A stretch of DNA of 64,000 nucleotides from Bacteroidales bacterium (GTDB lineage: Bacteria; Bacteroidota; Bacteroidia; Bacteroidales; UBA12077): NCBI GenBank assembly GCA_003446015.1, contig DMBU01000148.1, forward strand, positions 1 through 64,000, in the 5' to 3' direction. Shown piece after piece: positions 9,866-19,091 of the stretch; the stretch's first letter is position 1, and each line of letters starts with the position of its first letter. Below the pieces are notes generated by a model that saw only the letters and a list, made by a program, of their open reading frames with translations, searched no databases and was not told where the DNA came from. Both the position numbers and the translations under genes were made by a program.

Positions 9866-10013
9866 AAGCAAGGGGTTTTATTGTTATCTAATATACAAAA
9901 TAACAAAAACTATACCTATCTATACGAGGTTAAAATGTTAAAGTTTACTAATAAAGCTTAATTTACATTCCATTTTTTACTAATTTTAAATCATTATTCT
10001 TTAAATGCTTTGT

Positions 10014-10679
10014 ATGAAAAATTTGATTCCTGTCTTGCTTTTTATTTTGACTACTCATGTCGTTTCGGCTCAGACTTTTGGTGGTGGGGTTTTTGTCGGT
10101 CTTTCTGCATCTCAGCTTGATGGCGACAGATCCTCAGGATATCATAAAGCTGGTTTAGCATTTGGAATTTATACCAATGCCAGGCTTAACAAATATGTCG
10201 ATGCTCAAATGGAATTAAAATATATTCAGAAGGGAAGTAAATGGGAAAGCGAAGATCAAACGGTGTTTTATCAATCGAAGTTAAATTATGTTGAACTTCC
10301 AATATTCTTAAAATATCATTTTTTAGGACGATTTAGCGCAAACATAGGTATTGCAGCAGGGTACTTGCAAAAAGCGACTGAAAACAAAGATGGAATCGGT
10401 GATGAACCTGCAGATCCTCCTTTTAATCCTTTTGAACTTTCGGGCCTTGCAGGAGTCGAATATCAAATAATTGAAAATTTATTTTTTAATGTTCGATTCA
10501 ATTATTCGATTCTGGCTGTAAGGGACCATCCGGGAGATCAGTCGTTTTTTCTAAACAGAGGACAATACAACAATGTACTGACTTTTGCTGTTTACTATCA
10601 GTTGGCAAATGCAAATAAAAATGGAAAAAAGAAAGCTTGTGATTGCAATAACCGGAGCAAGCGGTTCGGTTTACGCTAA
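10014..10679 (+). CDS. Outer-membrane beta-barrel protein (PorT-like), 3' end overlaps ubiX
   Basis: Barrel protein of about 221 residues with a signal peptide (MKNLIPVLLFILTTHVVSAQ). Alternating aromatic strands such as YVELPIFLKYHF, SGLAGVEYQI and FFNVRFNYSI are typical of the outer-membrane beta-barrel (OMP_b-brl_2) family. The last recognisable strand is NVLTFAVYYQL, where such proteins normally end. This frame continues 20-odd residues into a basic tail (ANKNGKKKACDCNNRSKR) that overlaps ubiX by 59 bases in another frame. The tail looks like a lost stop codon. ATG at 10014 is preferred over the one at 10005 because it gives the standard signal peptide. Function beyond a barrel is not known. 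Confidence 0.85.
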   Translation: MKNLIPVLLFILTTHVVSAQTFGGGVFVGLSASQLDGDRSSGYHKAGLAFGIYTNARLNKYVDAQMELKYIQKGSKWESEDQTVFYQSKLNYVELPIFLKYHFLGRFSANIGIAAGYLQKATENKDGIGDEPADPPFNPFELSGLAGVEYQIIENLFFNVRFNYSILAVRDHPGDQSFFLNRGQYNNVLTFAVYYQLANANKNGKKKACDCNNRSKRFGLR

Positions 10680-11193
10680 GATCTTACTTGATAAACTTAT
10701 TCAATTCAAAGATCAGGTTTCAGAAATTGGTGTTGTATTCTCAAAAAATGCAAAAGAAATCTGGGAATATGAGCTTGAAAACAAATCGTATCAGGAATAT
10801 CCGTTTAAGCAATATGAGATTAATGATTTTTATGCTCCCTTTGCATCAGGTTCTGCGCAATATGATACGATGATTATATGTCCATGTTCTATGGGAACGC
10901 TTGGAAGAATTGCCAGCGGAACTTCAGATGATTTAATTACACGAGCTGCTGATGTAATTTTAAAAGAAAAACAAAAACTGATTATCGTTCCAAGAGAACT
11001 ACCTTATAATTTAATCCATATTCGAAATATGGAAACGATAACATTAGCAGGAGGAATTATTTGTCCGGCCTCTCCTTCCTTTTATTCAAAACCTAAAACC
11101 ATTGATGATACTGTGTCAACTGTAATTAACCGAATATTTGATTTAGCCGGACTAAAAGCTGATACCAAGCGTTGGGGAGATTCAATTAGTTAG
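10621..11193 (+). CDS. ubiX: UbiX-type flavin prenyltransferase
   Basis: Flavoprotein of 190 residues that prenylates FMN to make the prFMN cofactor of UbiD-type decarboxylases. The N-terminal motif ITGASGSVYAK binds FMN, IICPCSMGTLGRIASG is the central signature and LIIVPRELPYNLIHIRNM the phosphate-binding region; PASPSFYSKP closes the site. ATG at 10621 is clear by homology. The gene begins inside the coding frame of the preceding barrel gene, so translation may be coupled. No ubiD gene is present in this window, so the partner enzyme must be elsewhere. Confidence 0.94.
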   Translation: MEKRKLVIAITGASGSVYAKILLDKLIQFKDQVSEIGVVFSKNAKEIWEYELENKSYQEYPFKQYEINDFYAPFASGSAQYDTMIICPCSMGTLGRIASGTSDDLITRAADVILKEKQKLIIVPRELPYNLIHIRNMETITLAGGIICPASPSFYSKPKTIDDTVSTVINRIFDLAGLKADTKRWGDSIS

Positions 11194-11234
11194 TTTTTCA
11201 TCGCACAGGAATGTGCGTTGTACTTTCCTCTCCT

Positions 11235-11927
11235 TTAAGCAACTGCCAGGGCTGCAATGCTAACTTTTGTACCTTTTAGTTCTAATAAAACATTAGCACA
11301 TGCTTCCAGGGTTGATCCGGTAGTTACAACATCATCGACCAACAATATGTGTTTGCCCTCAAGAACTTTTGCGTTTGTGATCTTAAAAATATTTTCAACA
11401 TTTTTAAAGCGTTCAAATCTTGATTTGCGGGTTTGTGTTTCGGTAGCAACAGAACGTATAAAAGAACTAACATCTAATTGTTTTTGCATCGTTTCTGAAA
11501 GCCCCATAGCAATCCATTCACTTTGGTTATATCCTCGCTTTTTTAGTTTGCTCTTGTGCAGTGGAACCGGAATAATAACATCAATTTGATTAAACACGCT
11601 GGCTCTTAATTGGTTTCCAAGAGATTTTCCAAGCACATAACCAATTTCTTTATTCCCATGATATTTAAATTTATGCATCATCCCTTGATACTTGCTTCCC
11701 TTATTAAAAATGAAAAATGCCGTTGCATATTCAATTTTTGTGCGACCCCAAAATAATTGTGAAACAGGATTGTCGATTTGATTGTGATAATTTGTTTTTG
11801 GTAAATTAAATAAACATGTTGTGCAGATTAATTCTTCCTGAGTTACCAGATGAGAATTGCATACAATACATAAATCGGGAAAAAAAAGATTGAAAAAGTC
11901 GTTTAAATATTGAGTAAATAAGTTCAT
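11235..11927 (-). CDS. ComF-family phosphoribosyltransferase-like protein
   Basis: ComF/GntX family protein of 230 residues. The N-terminal zinc finger is intact (CIVC near residue 20 and CTTC near residue 36). A phosphoribosyltransferase domain follows, with VIIPVPLHKSKLKKRGYNQSE and the PRPP loop ILLVDDVVTTGSTLEAC near residue 195. In naturally competent bacteria ComF helps incoming single-stranded DNA during transformation; the biochemical activity is not settled. It ends 40 bases from convergent ubiX and follows the HD-hydrolase gene on the same strand with a 32-base gap, so these two may be co-transcribed. Confidence 0.92.
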   Translation of the reverse strand: MNLFTQYLNDFFNLFFPDLCIVCNSHLVTQEELICTTCLFNLPKTNYHNQIDNPVSQLFWGRTKIEYATAFFIFNKGSKYQGMMHKFKYHGNKEIGYVLGKSLGNQLRASVFNQIDVIIPVPLHKSKLKKRGYNQSEWIAMGLSETMQKQLDVSSFIRSVATETQTRKSRFERFKNVENIFKITNAKVLEGKHILLVDDVVTTGSTLEACANVLLELKGTKVSIAALAVA

Positions 11928-11959
11928 TTGTAAACTATCTTTACTCTAAGTTAAGAATA

Positions 11960-12610
11960 CTATTTTAAACTTTCACACTCATCAAAAAATTGTTTTAAAA
12001 AACTTTCCATAAAACGATGTCTGTCCTCAGCTATTGCTTTTGCTGATCGGGTATTCATTCTGTCTTTCAGCAATAACAATTTCTCATAAAAATGATTTAT
12101 TGTTGTTCCTCTTGATTTTTTATATTGTTCAAAAGTCTGGTGAAGTTCAAATTTTATCTCCGGATTATACATTTCGTTTCCAAACTTGCCACCAAAGGCA
12201 AAAGTACGTGCAATTCCAATTGCTCCAATTGCATCCAGGCGGTCTGCATCTTGCACAATTTTCCCTTCAATTGTTTTCATTGTGTCTTTTACTCCTGCAC
12301 CTTTAAAAGAAACGTTTTTAATTACATTGATGATTTTATTTATGATTTCGTTTGTTAACTCAAGCTGGATTAACCAATTGTGAATAATTTCCAGGCCATC
12401 CATTTCAGTTTTGTTAAATTTCCAGTCTGCAACATCATGAAGTAATGCAGAAAGTTCAATAATAAATAAATCGCCACCTTCTTTTTCCTGGAGTTTTTTA
12501 GACATATTCCAGACCCGATAAATATGCCACCAGTCATGCCCTGAGCTATCACCCTCGAGTTTAGATTTTACAAAGGCAATTGTTTTTTCTATGATGAATT
12601 CTTTGGTCAT
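11960..12610 (-). CDS. HD-domain phosphohydrolase
   Basis: Predicted metal-dependent phosphohydrolase of 216 residues, similar to the YedJ-type HD family. The ligands are visible: His29 in HDWWHIYRVW, the His58-Asp59 pair in LLHDVADWKF, and a later Asp in VQDADRLDAIGAIGIARTF. The substrate is probably a nucleotide or other small phosphate ester, but it is not known. A strong hairpin terminator sits just upstream of its start and belongs to the DUF2147 gene, so this gene needs its own promoter in the short space after that hairpin or depends on read-through. Confidence 0.9.
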   Translation of the reverse strand: MTKEFIIEKTIAFVKSKLEGDSSGHDWWHIYRVWNMSKKLQEKEGGDLFIIELSALLHDVADWKFNKTEMDGLEIIHNWLIQLELTNEIINKIINVIKNVSFKGAGVKDTMKTIEGKIVQDADRLDAIGAIGIARTFAFGGKFGNEMYNPEIKFELHQTFEQYKKSRGTTINHFYEKLLLLKDRMNTRSAKAIAEDRHRFMESFLKQFFDECESLK

Positions 12611-12625
12611 ATTTTTTCGGATAAA

Positions 12626-12647
12626 AAAACCCGCCGAAGCGGGTTTT
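12626..12647 (-). terminator. Rho-independent terminator of the DUF2147 gene
   Basis: A 9-bp stem (AAAACCCGC with GCGGGTTTT) closes a CGAA tetraloop. On the minus strand it is followed by a run of seven T. It begins 17 bases beyond the stop of the minus-strand DUF2147 gene. Confidence 0.85.
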
Positions 12648-12664
12648 GTGCTTTTATAATAAAA

Positions 12665-13132
12665 TTATTCCCTTAAACTTTCTTCTCGTTTCCATTCAAC
12701 TTCCCTGCCAAGTAAAGAAAATCCTATAAATCCTTTTACATGCAACGTAATATCGTCGCCCTCTTCAAACCAAATAAAGCATTTGTATGTTTTCCCGTTT
12801 TTAGGATCATAAATAGTACCGTCAACCCACTCTTTATCTTTTGCATTGTAATCAAATGATTTTAAGATTTGTAATCCTAATACTGGTTTATCTCTTAATT
12901 TTTCATTTTCATTTTTATCATCCAATTTAATACTGCCATCTTCTCTGGTTGGCTCTTTAAGCCATTTTATTTCTCCGTAATATTTGCCATTTGTGGCTTT
13001 AAAAATTTTAACCTGAGAGTCTCCTTCCTGAGTTAACCAAAAGCCCAATATCTTATCGGCATCCTGAGCAAAAAGATTTGGAGCTAAAAATACAGTTACG
13101 AAGAGAGAAATAAATAATAGTTTTAATTTCAT
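12665..13132 (-). CDS. DUF2147 family secreted protein
   Basis: Protein of 155 residues with a signal peptide ending LFAQ. The mature part follows the DUF2147 pattern: ILGFWLTQEGDSQVKIF, YYGEIKWLKEP, KPVLGLQIL, WVDGTIYDPKNGKTYKC and a final LKGFIGFSLLGREVEWKR-type segment. Structures of the family are small beta-barrel folds resembling lipocalins, so binding of a small ligand in the periplasm is possible but unproven. It is monocistronic, with its own terminator. An upstream stretch on the minus strand, TATCTTG, is close to but not an exact -7 element. Confidence 0.88.
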   Translation of the reverse strand: MKLKLLFISLFVTVFLAPNLFAQDADKILGFWLTQEGDSQVKIFKATNGKYYGEIKWLKEPTREDGSIKLDDKNENEKLRDKPVLGLQILKSFDYNAKDKEWVDGTIYDPKNGKTYKCFIWFEEGDDITLHVKGFIGFSLLGREVEWKREESLRE

Positions 13133-13217
13133 AATGCAATTTTTTAGTTTTTAGTAAAGGGCAAGATAATAAATTTTAGAAAATATTTAATCATCTATAA
13201 ATGCAAATATGTTATTT

Positions 13218-13823
13218 TCATTTAATCATACCATAAAATAGTATATGTAAAATATCATCAAGATTTCTTTCCAGTCCTTTCATATCAATTTCCTGATCAA
13301 TGATCATTGTTGTTTCCAGGCCTTTTAAGAATGTAACCAGAGCCATTGCAGCAAATTTTGTATTTGTCAGATTAAAAATGCCCTGGTTAACGCCATCCTC
13401 TAAAATATTTTTTATTGTCTGCTGTTCTTCCTTATCATATTTCTTCCTTATCCGTTCAGTAAAAGCAAGATTTGCTAAGTAATCATTTTTTAATGCTTCA
13501 TAAAAATTAACCATTTCTTTCAGGTACTTCATTCTTATAAACACATAATTTCTAATCTTATCCTTTGGGTTATCGTTTACATTGATAACCTTTTTTTCAA
13601 GTTCCAAACTTAAAGCATGTGCTTCTTTTTTAACCACAGCCTCAAAAATTTCTTCTTTGCTTTTAAAATAATAATAGATTGAACTTTTTCCCATTCCGGC
13701 AGCCTTAGCAATATCGTCCATGGTTGCCTTTTTAAATCCAAATCGGCTAAAAACACTTGATGCAATAACCACAATTTTATTCTTGATGGATTTTTGTTTT
13801 TTAAGTATATGCTCCTTTATCAT
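13218..13823 (-). CDS. TetR/AcrR-family transcriptional regulator
   Basis: Regulator of 201 residues from the ATG at 13823. The N-terminal helix-turn-helix reads FGFKKATMDDIAKAAGMGK followed by SSIYYYFKSKEEIFEAV, a standard TetR motif. The C-terminal half is a helical ligand and dimerisation domain with no recognisable specificity. I see no inverted repeat in the short upstream region that would identify an operator. The neighbours (DUF2147 gene and rnr) give no strong hint of a target. Earlier in-frame starts would add a stretch (MHARILYCK...) that does not resemble the family. Confidence 0.92.
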   Translation of the reverse strand: MIKEHILKKQKSIKNKIVVIASSVFSRFGFKKATMDDIAKAAGMGKSSIYYYFKSKEEIFEAVVKKEAHALSLELEKKVINVNDNPKDKIRNYVFIRMKYLKEMVNFYEALKNDYLANLAFTERIRKKYDKEEQQTIKNILEDGVNQGIFNLTNTKFAAMALVTFLKGLETTMIIDQEIDMKGLERNLDDILHILFYGMIK

Positions 13824-13984
13824 TTTTCGAATATCTTTGATTTCAATTCCAAACTTACAATACAAAATCCTTGCATGCAAAATTCTTCGACTATTTTTTT
13901 CTAACAGTCAGGTTTAACCAAACACTTAGTCCCTTTTAGCTTTTTAGAATCATCATGAAAGCTAAATTTTATTACTTTAAGGTT

Positions 13985-16141
13985 CTATGCAAGTGTATAA
14001 TCAAGCTGTTTTTTCTCTAAATCAGCTTTAACGATTTTTATTTTAACGCTATCTCCAAGCTGATAAGTTTTTTTATTTCGTCTGCCGATAATTGCATAAT
14101 TATCCTCGTCAAAAAAGTAGTAATCGTCGTCCAGTTCACGAATATGAACCAGGCCTTCACATTTACTTTCATTTAATTCAACATAAAAACCCCATTCCGT
14201 AACACCTGAAATGACTCCGTCAAAGTCATCACCAATATGATCTTTCATAAATTCGACCTGCTTATATTTTATTGAGGCTCTCTCTGCCTCAGCCGCACGC
14301 CGTTCCATTTCTGATGAATGCTTGCACATTTCTTCGTACTTGTTTTTATTCTTGCTTTGCTCTCCTTTAATATAATCAGTCAGCATTCGATGAACCATCA
14401 TATCAGGGTAGCGTCGAATTGGTGAAGTAAAATGGGTGTAAAAGGGAAAAGACAGCCCGTAATGACCAACATTTTTTGTTGAATAAACTGCTTTTGCCAT
14501 TGATCTTACAGCCAACGTTTCAATTACATTTTGCTCCTTTTTTCCCTGAACTTCATCCAATAAGTTATTAATTGATGTTGTAATATTTTTTTGCCCAGAG
14601 GTATTTATTGAATAACCAAAACGCTGAATAAATTTTGAAAATCTCTCCAGTTTTTCAGGATCAGGTTTGTCATGAATTCGGTAAACAAATGTTCTCGCTT
14701 TTGCTCCTTTATCAACCTTCCCAATAAACTCGGCTACTCTTTGATTTGCCAACAGCATAAACTCTTCAATGAGTTGATTCGATTCTTTGTGTTCTTTAAA
14801 ATAAACTCCTAATGGTTTACCTTTTTCATCAATATCGAATTTAACTTCAACACGCTCAAACGAAATTGCTCCGTTTTTAAATCTTCGGGCCCTTAACTTT
14901 TGAGCTAAGTCATTTAATAGTAATAATTCTTCTTTAAATTCACCTTTTCCGCTTTCTATAATCGTTTGTGCTTCTTCGTAGTTAAATCGTTTGTCGGAAT
15001 TAATTACTGTTCTTCCAATCCATTGATCTAAAACATCTGCATTTTCATCGATTTCAAATACGATACTGTAGCAAAGTTTCTCTTCATTTGGACGCAAACT
15101 GCAAACCATGTTCGAAAGTTTCTCAGGAATCATTGGTACAACTCTATCCACCAGATAAACCGACGTTGCCCGTTCAAATGCTTCATTTTCCACGATTGAG
15201 TCTTTTGTTACATAATGCGTAACATCAGCAATATGAACGCCAACTTCCCAGTTGCCATTGCTTAATTTTTGAATTGATAAAGCATCATCAAAATCTTTTG
15301 CATCAGCAGGGTCTATCGTAAAAGTTGTAATTTCACGAAAATCTCTCCTGGTTTTACGATCTTCATCTGTAATTATTTCAGAAACCTGATTTGCAGCTTC
15401 CTCAACTTTCTTATCAAATTCATAAGGCAAATCAAATTCGGCTAGAATGGCATGCATTTCAGTATCGTTTTCTCCGGGCTTACCTAAAACACTTACAACT
15501 TCTCCAAAAGGATTTCTATATTTCTCGGGCCATTCAGTAATTCGAACAACTACCTTGTCACCATTCTGAGCGCCCTGCAATTTTGGTAGAGGAATAAACA
15601 CATCGTAGGGCATTTGTTTGCTATTTGCAACCATAAACGCAAAGTTCTTTGAGACTTCTATGATGCCAACAATATTTTCTTTTGATCTTTTTATGATCTC
15701 TACGACCTCTCCTTCCGGTTGCTTACCTCTCCTTTTTGCATATAAATATACCTTAACCATATCGCCATTTAAGGCATGTTTTAAGTTCGATTGACTAACA
15801 AAAACATCTTCGTCAGAATCTTCTGAGATAATATATCCTGCCCCTTTTAAAGTAAGCTGAACTTCTCCTTCAATATATGCTCCTTGCGAAGAAGCCTTAA
15901 ATTTTCCTCTTGAAATTTCAACTAAATTTCCAAAATCTCTTAACTCATATAATATTGCTGTAATTAAACCTTTTGTTGAATCATCTGCTATTTCAAATTG
16001 TTTTGCTATTTGCTTATAGTTATACAATTGTGTTGGGTTATTGGTAAATAAACCCATTATTTTATCGGTTAATACCTGTTTATTTAATTGATAGCTATTC
16101 TTTTTCCCTCTTTTTCCTGTTTTATTTTTTCCTTTACTCAT
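13985..16141 (-). CDS. rnr: Ribonuclease R
   Basis: RNase II/R family 3'-to-5' exoribonuclease of 718 residues, which degrades structured RNA. Order of parts: a basic N-terminal segment, a winged-helix region (about 20-85), two cold-shock/OB domains (about 85-240), the RNB catalytic domain with metal ligands Asp277, Asp283, Asp285 and Asp286 in IDPADAKDFDDALS, and a C-terminal S1 domain (about 640-718). The motif HFTSPIRRYPDMMVHR is also complete. The start MSKGKNKTGKRGKK is typical. It lies 47 bases after the epimerase gene on the same strand and may share its transcript. Confidence 0.97.
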   Translation of the reverse strand: MSKGKNKTGKRGKKNSYQLNKQVLTDKIMGLFTNNPTQLYNYKQIAKQFEIADDSTKGLITAILYELRDFGNLVEISRGKFKASSQGAYIEGEVQLTLKGAGYIISEDSDEDVFVSQSNLKHALNGDMVKVYLYAKRRGKQPEGEVVEIIKRSKENIVGIIEVSKNFAFMVANSKQMPYDVFIPLPKLQGAQNGDKVVVRITEWPEKYRNPFGEVVSVLGKPGENDTEMHAILAEFDLPYEFDKKVEEAANQVSEIITDEDRKTRRDFREITTFTIDPADAKDFDDALSIQKLSNGNWEVGVHIADVTHYVTKDSIVENEAFERATSVYLVDRVVPMIPEKLSNMVCSLRPNEEKLCYSIVFEIDENADVLDQWIGRTVINSDKRFNYEEAQTIIESGKGEFKEELLLLNDLAQKLRARRFKNGAISFERVEVKFDIDEKGKPLGVYFKEHKESNQLIEEFMLLANQRVAEFIGKVDKGAKARTFVYRIHDKPDPEKLERFSKFIQRFGYSINTSGQKNITTSINNLLDEVQGKKEQNVIETLAVRSMAKAVYSTKNVGHYGLSFPFYTHFTSPIRRYPDMMVHRMLTDYIKGEQSKNKNKYEEMCKHSSEMERRAAEAERASIKYKQVEFMKDHIGDDFDGVISGVTEWGFYVELNESKCEGLVHIRELDDDYYFFDEDNYAIIGRRNKKTYQLGDSVKIKIVKADLEKKQLDYTLA

Positions 16142-16188
16142 ATATTCTGTTTTTTATACAATATTAGCTAACTATAATTTACATTCAA

Positions 16189-17205
16189 TCAGCTAATTGT
16201 TAATTCTTTTTTAAATTTTTCAGCAATATCATGTATACTTGTTTTTATTGGAATCCAAGTTGGATGAAAAGCTTCGTTTATTTTTTTAGTTGAATATTTT
16301 GATTTAGTCAGGCTTGATCGGATAACATCCTCAGTTATTTCTCTTTTTTTAATTCCTAACTTACTAGCCAGCCAATCTATATATAAAGCCAATTTCAACA
16401 TTTTTTTTGTTGCTTCGTGGCTGGCTCTTTTAATTTTAATTTCATCAGCAACCATGTTAAATAAATCTGCATAGTCAAGGTTCTCAGAACTGATTACAAA
16501 TCTTTCTGCATTATGTTCACTTTCCATCAATTGAGTCATTAGGTTCACAACATCCCTAACATCAACAAATCCTGTTGAGCCAGAGGTAAAATACCTCATC
16601 CCCTTTGCTGCTTTTACAAACAACGATCCACTACCAGAATTCCACAAACCTGGTCCCAATATCACCGATGGATTTACTATAACCGCATTCAATCCCTCCT
16701 CAATTCCACGCCAGACAGCCATCTCGGATTTAAATTTACTTACAGAGTATGCAGAGTGGTTTTTTGCTGAAGACCATTTCGAATTTTCATCAATAAATTC
16801 TCCATTTAAAGATCCTCCAAGAGATGCTATTGAACTAACATGACATAGTTTTTCAACATCATGTTGCAAACACAATTCAACCACATTTTCTGTTCCTTGT
16901 AAATTATCTTTAATTAACTGGTTCTTATTATTACTGTTAAAAGAGACCTGTGCTGCACAATGATATATTTTTCGGACATTTTTAAAAGCTTCGTTTAGGG
17001 AATATAAATCTAACAGATCACCCTCACACCAATCAATTTTTTTTATTAATTGTTCCGAATCACTTGAATAATATGAAAAGATCTTTTTTACATTCTCGAT
17101 TTTTTCTTTGTTTCGAAACATTGCTCTAACCGGCTCATTCAGTAGACTTAACTTATAAAGCAAATGCGATCCTAAAAGACCTGTTCCTCCTGTAACTAAA
17201 ATCAT
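16189..17205 (-). CDS. NAD-dependent epimerase/dehydratase (extended SDR)
   Basis: Extended short-chain dehydrogenase of 338 residues. The Rossmann motif GGTGLLG is at residues 6-12, the Ser of HVSSIAS near 124 and Tyr153/Lys157 in AYSVSK complete the active site. NPSVILGPGLW is typical of the dihydroflavonol-reductase/HpnA-like subgroup rather than a defined nucleotide-sugar epimerase. The substrate cannot be assigned. Its start is four bases after the stop of the YhbP-like gene, so the two are almost certainly translated from one message. Confidence 0.9.
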   Translation of the reverse strand: MILVTGGTGLLGSHLLYKLSLLNEPVRAMFRNKEKIENVKKIFSYYSSDSEQLIKKIDWCEGDLLDLYSLNEAFKNVRKIYHCAAQVSFNSNNKNQLIKDNLQGTENVVELCLQHDVEKLCHVSSIASLGGSLNGEFIDENSKWSSAKNHSAYSVSKFKSEMAVWRGIEEGLNAVIVNPSVILGPGLWNSGSGSLFVKAAKGMRYFTSGSTGFVDVRDVVNLMTQLMESEHNAERFVISSENLDYADLFNMVADEIKIKRASHEATKKMLKLALYIDWLASKLGIKKREITEDVIRSSLTKSKYSTKKINEAFHPTWIPIKTSIHDIAEKFKKELTIS

Positions 17206-17209
17206 TCTA

Positions 17210-17653
17210 TTATATTTTTTCCAATTCTTCTTGTCCCCAGATTAGCTTTTTACCAAAACCCAATCGATTATCTGTAAATTTAAGAAAACTTAACTCAATC
17301 ACCCATAAATGTGTTTTCATCAGCATAGCAACAGGAAATCTTTTGAGGTACCTTGTTTTTACCCGTTTTAACAGATCTTCTTTTGGTTCATACATTGTTC
17401 CCTGAAACTGTAATCCCTGTATTTTACCAATCACATTTGTTTCCAGTACGATTGAGCCTGCAACGATATTCTGCCCTAAAGCATCTTGTGCATGTTTTGT
17501 CTCATAATCTGTCGTAAAGACTAACATATTTTTCTCTTCGTGATAAACATAAAAACAGTTGGCACAATAAGGGATATTATTTTTCGTAGTAGCTAATGTT
17601 AATACGTGATGTTTATGTAAAAATTCTATTATTTTTTTATCTACTTCAACCAT
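17210..17653 (-). CDS. YhbP/UPF0306-like pyridoxamine-phosphate-oxidase-fold protein
   Basis: From the ATG at 17653 the product is 147 residues, the usual length of the UPF0306/YhbP family. The sequence fits a split-barrel flavin-binding fold: LATTKNNIPYCANCFYVYHEEKNMLVF, KHAQDALGQNIVAGSIVLET, GLQFQGTMYEP. Role unknown; related proteins bind FMN or heme. An in-frame upstream extension to 17728 would add a hydrophobic stretch that resembles a signal anchor, but family members lack it. It is the first gene of a likely operon with the epimerase. Confidence 0.82.
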   Translation of the reverse strand: MVEVDKKIIEFLHKHHVLTLATTKNNIPYCANCFYVYHEEKNMLVFTTDYETKHAQDALGQNIVAGSIVLETNVIGKIQGLQFQGTMYEPKEDLLKRVKTRYLKRFPVAMLMKTHLWVIELSFLKFTDNRLGFGKKLIWGQEELEKI

Positions 17654-17880
17654 ACTTCTTATAAACAGATTACTTCTTGTTAAGTTTAACAAAGCTAATA
17701 CAATTATCAACAGAAAAATAAATTTCATTCGTTTAAGCTATTTTGTTATTCTATAAAATTCTGCTTTTACGATTTGATCACATCCGACGTTAATACTTGT
17801 TCCATAACACATTATTAGAGTTGGATATTCATATAATTATTATTTGATTTGCAAGCTTGCTACATAAAAGAGGGAAATTT

Positions 17881-19002
17881 ATGAGGTTAAGCTTAGAAAG
17901 AAAAAACACACAATATCTTGAAAGAACTTCGATTCTTCAGCAAACTGCGTTTTGGTCTGAATTAAAGGAAAAACAAGGACTTGAGACCAGAGCATTTGAT
18001 ATAAAAATAAAATCTGGCGATCTATTTAATTCATGTGCCGAAAATGACTACTATTACGATGATTTTTTAATTCTATTTCAAAACATAGGAAATGGATTTA
18101 ACATAGGTTACATACCGTATGGACCAACCATTGAACCCCATGAAGAATTCCAGGGACAATTTCTGGAAGAATTATCGGAATCGTTAAAACCATATCTGGA
18201 TAAGAAGTGTGTGATGCTTCGCTACGATTTATTATGGGAATCGCCATGGGCAAAGGACAACTCCCGATTTAATGGTGGCGACTGGATCGGCCCTCCAGAA
18301 AAACAGAATCAAGAGCTCCGATTAAACTTTAGCACTCAAAACTGGAATCTGAAAAAGGCTAATACCAATATTCTACCTAAAGATACTTTATTCATTAATT
18401 TAAGGTATTCTGAAAAAGACATCCTGAATCAGATGAAACCGAAGACGCGTTACAACATCAAACTTTCGCAACGAAAAGGTGTACGTGTAAGAAAAGCACA
18501 CATGGATGATATTGCTATATGGTATGAATTACACAAGGAAACCAGTAAACGAAACGGAATATTCCTTGACCATATGGAATATTTTAAAAATGTACTTAAA
18601 ACAGATGCTACCCATACGAAATCACCTGCCAAGGTAGAGTTGCTTATTGCCGAATTTAACAACAAACCTTTGGCTGCCATGTTTTTGGTATACTCGGGCA
18701 ACCGTGCTACATATCTTTATGGTGCATCTTCTTCTGGAAATCGTAACCTGATGGCTCCTTACCTTTTGCAATGGGATGCTATAAATCGTGCCAGGGAAAA
18801 TGGGTGTACAGAATACGATATGTTTGGAATAGCTCCAAATTGTGATCCTTCGCACCCTCTGTATGGCTTATATAGATTTAAAACCGGGTTTGGAGGCAAT
18901 ATTTTTCACCGTATGGGTTGCTGGGACTATCCACTCGATAATGAAAACTATGATTTGTTTCAAACCATAGAAATGAAAAGTCAGGGTTACCATGTAAATT
19001 AA
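17881..19002 (+). CDS. FemAB-family (GNAT-fold) peptidyltransferase-like protein
   Basis: Protein of 373 residues from the ATG at 17881. It has the FemABX layout of two GNAT-like domains: N-terminal QTAFWSELKEKQGLETRAF, then IGYIPYGPTIEP, MKPKTRYNIKLSQRKGVRVRK, the C-terminal AMFLVYSGNRATYLYGASS, and the end motif GLYRFKTGFGG. Known relatives add amino acids from aminoacyl-tRNA to the peptidoglycan stem of lipid II. Most Bacteroidota have directly cross-linked peptidoglycan, so the acceptor here is uncertain. It is monocistronic with no helpful neighbours. Confidence 0.87.
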   Translation: MRLSLERKNTQYLERTSILQQTAFWSELKEKQGLETRAFDIKIKSGDLFNSCAENDYYYDDFLILFQNIGNGFNIGYIPYGPTIEPHEEFQGQFLEELSESLKPYLDKKCVMLRYDLLWESPWAKDNSRFNGGDWIGPPEKQNQELRLNFSTQNWNLKKANTNILPKDTLFINLRYSEKDILNQMKPKTRYNIKLSQRKGVRVRKAHMDDIAIWYELHKETSKRNGIFLDHMEYFKNVLKTDATHTKSPAKVELLIAEFNNKPLAAMFLVYSGNRATYLYGASSSGNRNLMAPYLLQWDAINRARENGCTEYDMFGIAPNCDPSHPLYGLYRFKTGFGGNIFHRMGCWDYPLDNENYDLFQTIEMKSQGYHVN

Positions 19003-19091
19003 TATCTCCCTATTTTTTAGAAAAATAATTTGGAATTCTATTGTATGTAAAGTATGTCTGTCATATTGTAAAACTAACTTGTAATAACAAA

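Noticed and set aside
11202..11217. 6-bp hairpin CGCACA/TGTGCG between ubiX and comF
   Set aside because: There is no T run on either strand, so it is not supported as a terminator; it may be chance or a weak bidirectional signal.
13218..13880. Longer N-terminus for the TetR regulator at 13.2 kb
   Set aside because: Extra residues (MHARILYCKFG...) before ATG 13823 do not fit the family; the shorter start was used.
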